Positions 55,971 through 64,000 of a DNA stretch of 64,000 bases are shown one piece after another; the first letter of the stretch is position 1, and each line of letters starts with the position of its first letter. Below the pieces are notes generated by a model. The model was not told the origin of the DNA. It made no database searches and saw nothing but the letters and a program-made list of their open reading frames with translations. Source of the DNA: Pseudomonas fluorescens (GTDB taxonomy: Bacteria > Pseudomonadota > Gammaproteobacteria > Pseudomonadales > Pseudomonadaceae); the NCBI RefSeq assembly GCF_004683905.1, contig NZ_CP038438.1:2232001-2296000 (forward strand). Direction: 5' to 3'. The position numbers and the translations under genes were made by a program.

Positions 55971-56858
55971 ATGTTGATTTCAACTCCCATGCGTGTCGTT
56001 GGGTTGGCGCTGTTGTTGACCGCTGTTGCTGGCTGTTCGAAGGACAAGCCGATCTATGAGCATGAGAACTTCGATGATTCCGGCACGTTCTCGCGCAATT
56101 ATCCGGTGGCCGACACCGCGAGTTGCGAGGCGGCCCGTCGTGCGTTGCTCAGCCAGGGCTACATCATCACCAGCAGTGACCCGAAACTGATCAGTGGCCA
56201 CAAAAGCTTCCAGCAAACCGGTGAAACCCACATGGAGATCAGCTTCAATGTGGTGTGTACCGAAGATGGCAGCTCCAAGCACCATGCCACGGTGTTCGCC
56301 AATGCCCTGCAGGATCGCTATGCGCTGAAGAAGACCAACAACTCCGCCAGTCTCGGGGTTGGCGTATTGGGTTCGGTGTCGATGCCGATCGGCTCATCCG
56401 ACGATTCGATGGTCAAGGTGGCCAGTGAGACCGTGACCTCGCAGAAGTTCTACGAGCGGTTCTTCACGCTGGTTGAGTTGTTCCTGCCAGCCGATGCGAA
56501 GAAAGCCGCGCACATCGAAGAAAAACCCAAGACCGATCTCGGTGTGCCTGAGCCCAAGCCTGCCGCTGTAGCGCCGGTTACACCTGCACCGGCGGTAGAG
56601 GCAACGCCTGCACCGCCGCCAGCCGGGATTGTCGAGCCTGCCCAAAACATGACGCCGGCAGCCCCGGCAGCGACCCCGGCCCCCGCTCCGGTTGCGCCGA
56701 CGCCAACGGGTTCTGAGCCAGTGGTGCCGCCGGCCGAGTCAGCGCCGATCACCCCGGCACCGAGTGCAGAGCCTGCACCGGCTACCGAAACGATCACGCC
56801 GCCGGCCAACCCGACCAATATCCCGCCGCCATCGGAGCCGATTCCGGCGATGCAGTAA
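55971..56858 (+). CDS. DUF2242 lipoprotein with Pro/Ala-rich tail
   Basis: 295-aa lipoprotein: signal with lipobox VAGC (Cys about 22), then a DUF2242 domain (about 30-185; SCEAARRALLSQGYIITSSDPKLISGHKSFQ, ATVFANALQDRYALKK, TVTSQKFYERFFTLVE). A 105-residue Pro/Ala/Thr/Val-rich C-terminal tail follows, likely extended across the periplasm. ATG 55971 (MLISTPMRVV) has an agga SD; the open frame from 55713 covers the end of the LysR gene in another phase. Function unknown. Confidence 0.82.
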   Translation: MLISTPMRVVGLALLLTAVAGCSKDKPIYEHENFDDSGTFSRNYPVADTASCEAARRALLSQGYIITSSDPKLISGHKSFQQTGETHMEISFNVVCTEDGSSKHHATVFANALQDRYALKKTNNSASLGVGVLGSVSMPIGSSDDSMVKVASETVTSQKFYERFFTLVELFLPADAKKAAHIEEKPKTDLGVPEPKPAAVAPVTPAPAVEATPAPPPAGIVEPAQNMTPAAPAATPAPAPVAPTPTGSEPVVPPAESAPITPAPSAEPAPATETITPPANPTNIPPPSEPIPAMQ

Positions 56859-56872
56859 CACACACACATCCC

Positions 56873-56964
56873 ATGTGGGAGCGGGCTTGCTCGCGAAAGC
56901 GGAGTATCAGTCAATGTATATGTTGATTGACACTGCGCTTTCGCGAGCAAGCCCGCTCCCACAT
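56873..56964. repeat. REP-type inverted repeat pair
   Basis: ATGTGGGAGCGGGCTTGCTCGCGAAAGCG and its complement about 35 bp apart. Confidence 0.9.
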
Positions 56965-57151
56965 TTGTTTTGTGGTGTACTCAAATCTCGTTACATTCCC
57001 CCGACAAAAATCCTGCGATAAATTCCTGACCACCTGCTACGTTTTATTCATGAAGGCGGGATGTCACTTTTCCTTCATACGGGCACGATAGGCTCGAGGC
57101 ACTGGTCAGTTGATCGGGCTATTTTCAAACGGGCAGCAGGGGGATCACACG

Positions 57152-57238
57152 ATGGACGACTATCAAGAAGAACTGCTCGAATACCAGGCGTATGAACTGG
57201 ATCAGCCAGAGCCGGCCGAAGACGCCACCGAGTTGTAA
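57152..57238 (+). CDS. 28-aa acidic micro-protein
   Basis: Short frame MDDYQEELLEYQAYELDQPE... with eleven Asp/Glu residues and an excellent SD (aggggga) seven bases before ATG 57152. It lies 4 bp from the convergent AraC gene. Such short acidic proteins are often unannotated; function unknown. Confidence 0.5.
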   Translation: MDDYQEELLEYQAYELDQPEPAEDATEL

Positions 57239-57242
57239 GGTG

Positions 57243-58283
57243 TCAGGCGGTTTTGCGGTGACTGCGGCGAAACTCGCCGGGGGTCTGGCCGCTCCAGCGC
57301 TTGAAGGCGCGTTGAAACGCCTCGGCTGAAGCAAAGCCCAGCAGGTAGGCGATCTCGCCGAACGCCAGTTCGGTGTCGCGGATGTAGGTCATCGCCAGAT
57401 CACGGCGGGTGTCATTGAGGATCGCGCGAAACTGCGTGCCTTCCTCGGCCAGTTTGCGCCGCAAGGTCCAGGTCGGCAGCTTCAGGCGCGCCGCCACTTC
57501 TTCCAGGTCGGGTTCCCGGCCACCATTGAGCAACGGCCCCAGCAGTTGAGTGATGCGTTCACGCAGGCTGCGGGTGCGGGTCAATTGCTCCAGTTCCCGT
57601 TCACACAATTGCAGCAGATGCCGCCAGGTACTCGGACAGTGCTCGGGATTACGCTGTGCGAGGCTGTTCAGGTTCAGGCGCAATTGATTGCGCTCAGCGC
57701 CGAACTGGATCGGGCAGTCGCCCAGCGCGTTGTAGGCGTCGCGGTAGTCCGGCGCGTCAAATTCGATCTCGATGCGCTCGGCGCGCAGTGGCTCGCGACC
57801 GACGCTGGACAGTTGATGCAACCAGCCGGCGATAATCGAATCCACTACAAAACGGTTATAGGCGTTGTACGGGCTGATCGAATAGAAGCGCAGCCACGCG
57901 CCATGAGCGTCTTCGTGAAAACTCGACTGCCCGCGATAGTTGGAGCCGTACAGCGGCTCGAAGCGGATCAGACAACGGGCGGCCTCGCGCACGGTCGGCG
58001 CCTGCGCGGCAGTGACCCCGGCGAGTCCGGCCTGACTCAAGCGGCTGAGCTGACCCATGCGCAAGCCCAGTGCCGGATCGCCGGTCAACTGAATCGCGCT
58101 GTGCCCCAGACGCATGTAGCGCGGAATCGACAACCGCGCGCCGGCCTCGGCCAGTCGCGCAGCATCCAGCCCATATTGTTCGAGCAGCGGTTGCGGATCG
58201 GCACCTTGGCTGCGCACGGCATCAGCGAGGCTGTGCACGAAACCTACCGACAGATCCCCCAGACGCATCGGCAGCGGCTTCAT
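57243..58283 (-). CDS. AraC-family regulator with Arabinose_bd-type sensor domain
   Basis: 346-aa regulator. The N-terminal sensor domain (about 20-205) is the type called Arabinose-binding HTH_18-associated (YSISPYNAYNRFVVDSIIAGW), as in OruR and ArgR-like proteins. The C-terminal AraC DNA-binding domain (about 240-340) includes EEVAARLKLPTWTLRRKLAEEGTQF and FGEIAYLLGFASAEAFQRAFKRWSGQTPGEFR. It lies 3 bp downstream of the nitrilase-like gene on the same strand, so the two form an operon. Ligand unknown. Confidence 0.87.
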   Translation of the reverse strand: MKPLPMRLGDLSVGFVHSLADAVRSQGADPQPLLEQYGLDAARLAEAGARLSIPRYMRLGHSAIQLTGDPALGLRMGQLSRLSQAGLAGVTAAQAPTVREAARCLIRFEPLYGSNYRGQSSFHEDAHGAWLRFYSISPYNAYNRFVVDSIIAGWLHQLSSVGREPLRAERIEIEFDAPDYRDAYNALGDCPIQFGAERNQLRLNLNSLAQRNPEHCPSTWRHLLQLCERELEQLTRTRSLRERITQLLGPLLNGGREPDLEEVAARLKLPTWTLRRKLAEEGTQFRAILNDTRRDLAMTYIRDTELAFGEIAYLLGFASAEAFQRAFKRWSGQTPGEFRRSHRKTA

Positions 58284-58286
58284 GGC

Positions 58287-59417
58287 TTACAACCAGATGT
58301 TCAGCAGACGCGCGCCACGGGCTTCGCCATCGGCGAATTGCTGGCCGTTGCTGCTGAGGAAGCTTTGCCCCGAACCGGGCTTGTCCCAGAACTGGCCGCG
58401 CAGGAACACGCTCATGCCGGCGATCGCACGGCTGCTCGGTGGCTGTGCGGTCAGTGTCAGGCGATGCCAGGCCTGACCTTCACTGATTTCTCCGGGCTTG
58501 AGGCTGACCGACCCCGGTGTACTCGAACCCTTATAGCCGGCCCACGGCTGATTCCAGGCGTCGTGGCCGACGACGAAGGCCGGCACCGCCACCAGTTGCG
58601 CGCCTTGCTCGTCGAGTCGGCGATAGTTGTCGGGGTACCAGCTGTCGCTGCCGATCAGCACACCCAGACGCCCGGCCGGGGTCTCGATCACGTTGATTGC
58701 ATGCTCGTCTTCGCTATTGATCACGTCGCGCTGTTCGAAGATCGGGTGCATCTGCCGCTGGGGCTGGCCCAACGGCACACCATCACGGCCGAACACCACG
58801 CTGCTGTTGAACAGCGCGCCGCTGCCGGGCTTGAGCTGGCCGTCGCGGATGCTCGGTTCGGGCAGGACGATGGAACCGGCCACCAGTGTGACGTGGAATT
58901 CCTTGGCCAGACCACCGAATAACGTCTGGTAATCCTTGGCCATGGCTTTGGACTTCATGCGCAGGTGCGCGTCGTCGAGGCGATTTTCGCCCTTGGCAGT
59001 GAGCCAGGCGCGGGCGAACAGCAACGGATTGCTCGCCGCCAGCCAGTTCATCGCTTCGACGAGGGTCGGCGCCTGGTAGAGCTCGTCTTTCTCGCCGCTG
59101 ATCATCAGCCAGGTGCCGACATGCTCGGGCAGTACCACCACGGTTTTTTCGTTGAGCAGCCCCTGATCCTGTGCCTGCTGCAGATAGGCCGCGAGTTTGC
59201 GGTGCAGGCGCTCGGGGCTTTGGTAGTCGGTGGGAAACAGTTCCGGCTGGATGCCCAGCAGATTGCCACGGTCGGCGGGCGTGCCCTGATCGACCGCCAG
59301 TTTGATGCGCAGGTCCGACAGGTAATGCCCCGCCGGCCGGTCCGCCGCCCACATGGCGTAGGTGGTCAGGGCGGCAACGATGGCCATGGAGAAAAACAGA
59401 TACAGAAGTTTGCGCAT
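58287..59417 (-). CDS. membrane-anchored nitrilase-superfamily protein lacking catalytic Lys and Cys
   Basis: 376-aa protein with an N-terminal hydrophobic anchor (about 3-24) and an alpha-beta-beta-alpha carbon-nitrogen hydrolase fold. Glu98 (VVLPEHVG) is kept. The catalytic Lys position reads QRQMHP (Gln222) instead of R-K-x-H. The nucleophile motif that should read ICxD is VLIGSDSWYP (Gly256-Ser257). Two of three triad residues are thus missing, so it is probably a pseudo-enzyme. ATG 59417 fits the anchor; no strong SD is seen. The gene is directly followed by the AraC regulator. Confidence 0.7.
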   Translation of the reverse strand: MRKLLYLFFSMAIVAALTTYAMWAADRPAGHYLSDLRIKLAVDQGTPADRGNLLGIQPELFPTDYQSPERLHRKLAAYLQQAQDQGLLNEKTVVVLPEHVGTWLMISGEKDELYQAPTLVEAMNWLAASNPLLFARAWLTAKGENRLDDAHLRMKSKAMAKDYQTLFGGLAKEFHVTLVAGSIVLPEPSIRDGQLKPGSGALFNSSVVFGRDGVPLGQPQRQMHPIFEQRDVINSEDEHAINVIETPAGRLGVLIGSDSWYPDNYRRLDEQGAQLVAVPAFVVGHDAWNQPWAGYKGSSTPGSVSLKPGEISEGQAWHRLTLTAQPPSSRAIAGMSVFLRGQFWDKPGSGQSFLSSNGQQFADGEARGARLLNIWL

Positions 59418-59602
59418 GAAAACCAACAACAGCCGGGTACAGGGTGTGGCGACTAGGGTAGGGCGCATACCTGCGCTTGCCAAGGGGCGCTGCGCATTTG
59501 GATCAATAAGTTGTCAGTTTCGGTCATTGAGTGACAGCAGTGCGACTCTTAGTCTGTCGAACATGACTGACGGGGGACGCAGAGCTCCCGCAATTTCCGT
59601 GA

Positions 59603-61663
<2,061 letters not shown>

Positions 61664-61680
61664 GCCCCACAAATCTCCAA

Positions 61681-61770
61681 TGTGGGAGCGGGCTTGCTCG
61701 CGAAGGCGTCGTGTCAGTTGACCTATGCAATGACTGACAGACCGCATTCGCGAGCAAGCCCGCTCCCACA
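61681..61770. repeat. REP-type inverted repeat pair
   Basis: TGTGGGAGCGGGCTTGCTCGCGAAGGCG and its complement about 40 bp apart. Confidence 0.9.
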
Positions 61771-61812
61771 GTAGATTTGTGGTGTTCGCAGAATTTATGC
61801 ATGCCGCGGATC

Positions 61813-61842
61813 CTGTAGGAGTGAGCCTGCTCGCGATGGCGT
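61813..61842. repeat. single REP half element
   Basis: CTGTAGGAGTGAGCCTGCTCGCGATGGCG, one unpaired arm of the TAGGAGTGAGCC variant. Confidence 0.8.
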
Positions 61843-61890
61843 CCTGTGAGCGACTAGAATGCCGGCTCTGCCTCGAATGATCAGTCGCCC

Positions 61891-62814
61891 ATGCTTCTTC
61901 CTCCCGCCAACTGGCTACCCCAAGCCCCCCTCGAATTGCTTCAACTCGACTGGCTCACCAACGCCGGAATCGAGGTCGCCATCCTGCGTCTGGACCAGAT
62001 CGACCCGCTGATCAGTGGCAACAAGTGGTTCAAACTCGTTGAGCACCTCAAGGCCGCCGATCGCGCCGGGGCGCGAGGCATCATCAGCCTTGGTGGCGCG
62101 CATTCCAATCATCTGCATGCGCTGGCGGCGGCTGGCAAGCGTCTGGGTTTCGAAACCGTTGGGCTGTTGCGTGGCCATCCACAGCAGACGCCCACGGTTG
62201 AGGACCTGCAGGCGTTCGGCATGCAACTGCACTGGCTCGGTTACGGTGGCTATCGGGCGCGGCATGAGCCCGGATTCTGGGAGCCTTGGCAGGCGCAGTT
62301 CCCGAATCTGCACGCAGTGCCAGAGGGTGGCGGCGGATTGGCCGGTGCCTTGGGCTGCAAAGCGCTCAAGGAGCAGGTGATCACGCAACTGAACAATCTG
62401 GGCTGGAGCGATTTCCACGGCTGGTGGCTGGCCTGCGGCACCGGGACGACCCTGGCAGGGCTGGTGCTCGCCGAGGCGGGTGCACATCCGGTGTACGGTG
62501 CGCTGGCGGTGCCGGAGGATCATGGCGTGGCACCGCAGGTTGAGGCGATTGTTCGGGAGTCGGGGCTTGCTGTGGCGGACTACGCGTTGTTCGACGCGAG
62601 CCGCGGTGGGTTCGCCAAGGTCGATCCGGTGTTGCTTGAGTTCATCGAGAGCACTGAGCGCAGTAGCGGCGTTCCGCTGGAGCCGCTGTACACCGGCAAG
62701 GCGTTATTGGCGCTGAAGCAGCAGGTTGAAGCGGGCAGGTTCGAGCACGGCACGCGGCTGATCTTCTTGCATACCGGAGGCTTGCAGGGGCGCCGCGGAT
62801 TCACCAGGATTTAG
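61891..62814 (+). CDS. PLP-dependent ACC deaminase / D-cysteine desulfhydrase family protein
   Basis: 307-aa PLP enzyme of fold type II. The PLP Lys is Lys45 in ISGNKWFKL, followed by the phosphate-handling GGAHSNHLHALAAAGKRLG and WLACGTGTTLAGLVLAE. Family members deaminate 1-aminocyclopropane-1-carboxylate or desulfurise D-cysteine. The residues that separate the two functions could not be judged here, and sequence context gives no clue. Somewhat shorter than AcdS (about 338 aa). Confidence 0.85.
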   Translation: MLLPPANWLPQAPLELLQLDWLTNAGIEVAILRLDQIDPLISGNKWFKLVEHLKAADRAGARGIISLGGAHSNHLHALAAAGKRLGFETVGLLRGHPQQTPTVEDLQAFGMQLHWLGYGGYRARHEPGFWEPWQAQFPNLHAVPEGGGGLAGALGCKALKEQVITQLNNLGWSDFHGWWLACGTGTTLAGLVLAEAGAHPVYGALAVPEDHGVAPQVEAIVRESGLAVADYALFDASRGGFAKVDPVLLEFIESTERSSGVPLEPLYTGKALLALKQQVEAGRFEHGTRLIFLHTGGLQGRRGFTRI

Positions 62815-62826
62815 CGTGAATGGTTT

Positions 62827-62921
62827 TGTAGCGAGGGGATTCATCCCCGATGGGCGGCGCAGCAGCCCTTTCTTTCAGGGCCGCTACGCGCCCCATCGGG
62901 GATGAATCCCCTCACCACAAG
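62827..62921. repeat. inverted repeat pair (GCGAGGGGATTCATCCCC family)
   Basis: GTAGCGAGGGGATTCATCCCCGATGGG and its complement CCCATCGGGGATGAATCCCCTCAC; second copy of the 7516-7612 family. Confidence 0.88.
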
Positions 62922-62940
62922 GCATGGACAAAACTGGGCC

Positions 62941-63495
62941 TCAGCGTTCCGCGCGCTTGGGCATCATCCGCAGCAAGGTGTTATCGCCCACCACATAATG
63001 GTGATAAAGCCCCGCCAGCGCATGCAGGCCGATCAGCCAGTAGCCGATATTGCCGATCAACACGTGCCAGTGCTCAACCTGCTTGGCGAAGGCCTTGTCT
63101 TCATGAACCAGCAATGGCAGATCGAAACCGTAGAACATCACCTGATGCCCCTCGGCGCTGGTAATCAGCCAGCCAAGAATCGGCATGCTGATCATGAACA
63201 GGTACAACAACCAGTGCATCACCCGCGCCAGCAGGGTTTGCCACTGCGGCGAGGCCGGGAAGATTTTCGGTGCCGGGCCGATGCTGCGCGCTACGAGGCG
63301 AAACCACACCAGCACGAACACGGTCAGGCCGAGCATGTAGTGCACTTCGCGGATCAGCGTGCGACCGCCACTGCCTTTGGGAAAGATCCCGCGTAGCTCC
63401 ATGCTGGCGTATACCAGCACCAACAGGACCAGCATCAGCCAGTGCAACAGCACGGACACGGTGCTGTAGCGGGATTCGGAACTTGTCCACGGCAT
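62941..63495 (-). CDS. cytochrome b561
   Basis: Inner-membrane di-heme cytochrome of 184 aa with four predicted helices, CybB/YodB type. Heme-ligand histidines lie in VSVLLHWLMLV, REVHYMLGLTVF, ARVMHWLLYLF and IGLHALAGLYHHYV. ATG 63495 has a gaggaaa SD; the frame opens at 63510. Probable role: membrane electron transfer (superoxide-quinone type chemistry in E. coli CybB). Confidence 0.88.
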   Translation of the reverse strand: MPWTSSESRYSTVSVLLHWLMLVLLVLVYASMELRGIFPKGSGGRTLIREVHYMLGLTVFVLVWFRLVARSIGPAPKIFPASPQWQTLLARVMHWLLYLFMISMPILGWLITSAEGHQVMFYGFDLPLLVHEDKAFAKQVEHWHVLIGNIGYWLIGLHALAGLYHHYVVGDNTLLRMMPKRAER

Positions 63496-63629
63496 ACGGT
63501 GTTTCCTCACAGATCAGGGTCGCCACGTGCCGTTCTTGTGCGACGGCATGCTTTAACTGTAATCCGCTTTGGCGGATTTGCCTGAGGCTGATCGGAGTTT
63601 CACTGCGCTGACTCAAGGCTTCAGCCATA

Positions 63630-63667
63630 AAAAAAACGCCAGCGTCGCGAAGACCCTGGCGTTTTTT
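63630..63667. terminator. intrinsic terminator hairpin upstream of the phnX 3' end
   Basis: AAAACGCCAG...CTGGCGTTTTTT between cytochrome b561 and the phnX stop, so it ends phnX leftward (minus strand); A and T runs on both sides. Confidence 0.85.
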
Positions 63668-63689
63668 GTTGTTTTGACAAAAGAAGCAA

Positions 63690-64000
63690 TCAGCTCGATT
63701 GCGGCATCTCACCGTTGGCCAGACGCTTGTTGATGTCGGCAATCACTTCCGGCAGGTCGCTGATGGTGTCGATCATGTAATGCGGGCGCGAATCGGCGAA
63801 CAGCGCGTGGATGCGTTTACGTTCGCTGGCCAGTTCGTCGCTGCCCAGCGCCCGGTAGCCGGCGTAATCCAGGCCCAGCGCGTTGCCCGAGCAGATCAGC
63901 GCCACGGTCCACATCCCGGCGCGACGGCCTTCGAGGATGCCCGGCACGGTGTCGTCGATCTTCACGCAGGCCGCGACATCATCGATGCCCAACGCAATCA
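63690..64000 (-). CDS. phnX: phosphonoacetaldehyde hydrolase, partial
   Basis: C-terminal about 103 residues of a HAD-superfamily enzyme that splits phosphonoacetaldehyde to acetaldehyde and phosphate in 2-aminoethylphosphonate degradation. Recognisable: [23 protein letters not shown] (HAD motif 3 with the acidic pair) and AHYVIDT-like [21 protein letters not shown]. The frame is open through the right edge; the start lies outside the window. Confidence 0.85.
   Translation of the reverse strand, partial: IALGIDDVAACVKIDDTVPGILEGRRAGMWTVALICSGNALGLDYAGYRALGSDELASERKRIHALFADSRPHYMIDTISDLPEVIADINKRLANGEMPQSS

Noticed and set aside
63101-63742. 213-codon leftward frame across cytochrome b561 and a terminator
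   Set aside because: Reads through a strong terminator hairpin and is a frame-shadow of the cytochrome gene.

Overview
The window is about 64 kb of high-GC chromosome from a Pseudomonas, most likely of the P. fluorescens group. The tig-clpP-clpX-lon-hupB-ppiD block preceded by folD and an Arg-His-Leu-His tRNA cluster is a known Pseudomonas arrangement. Intergenic spaces hold many copies of the inverted repeats typical of fluorescent pseudomonads (core GGGAGCGGGCTTGCTCGCGA and relatives). An ampR-ampC pair, a long-N-terminus TonB, DNA polymerase II and a glucarate operon also fit. No prophage, IS transposase, rRNA or CRISPR array was seen.

Layout. 1-1174: partial exbB and tonB (minus strand), then a gene-poor AT-richer gap. 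2.2-15 kb: housekeeping and accessory metabolism (glutathione transferase, CBS protein, polB, DUF1810, aldo/keto reductase, periplasmic aldose 1-epimerase, lipoprotein, sugar-efflux type MFS, TauE exporter, GNAT, DUF4174). 13.5-15.5 kb: a two-gene ATPase plus HNH nuclease operon resembling the Septu (PtuAB) anti-phage system. 16-18.6 kb: DUF3077 protein and divergent ampC/ampR. 18.7-22.5 kb: gudD and a glucarate-type MFS transporter, divergent from a FadR-type regulator, with three copies of a TCMTACAA motif between them. 22.6-38.8 kb: transporters, LysR regulators, TrhP, isochorismatase-like hydrolase, AI-2E transporter, shikimate dehydrogenase-like protein, YceH, sstT, NhaR-like regulator, TerC and small envelope proteins. 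38.9-40.4 kb: two acidic micro-proteins and pbpG.

40.4-42.7 kb is the most unusual part. A two-gene operon, a DUF6932-type nucleotidyltransferase-fold protein overlapping a 300-aa partner of unknown family, lies between two copies of the last ~105 bp of folD plus its terminator. This looks like a small cargo island in the folD 3' end with no integrase. The core block follows: folD, four tRNAs, trigger factor, ClpP, ClpX, Lon, HU-beta, a degenerate tRNA-Asp-like sequence and PpiD. It is a protein-folding and proteolysis module, with a heat-shock (sigma32)-like promoter in front of lon.

53-64 kb: a dispersed Pseudomonas repeat, a second sugar-efflux MFS paralog with a divergent LysR regulator, a DUF2242 lipoprotein, a 28-aa micro-protein, an AraC regulator next to a membrane-anchored nitrilase homolog lacking the catalytic Cys and Lys, fadH, a PLP-dependent ACC deaminase/D-cysteine desulfhydrase homolog, cytochrome b561 and the 3' part of phnX, cut by the window edge. 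Starts were moved from the longest open frame where a Shine-Dalgarno (SD) sequence or family length supported it.
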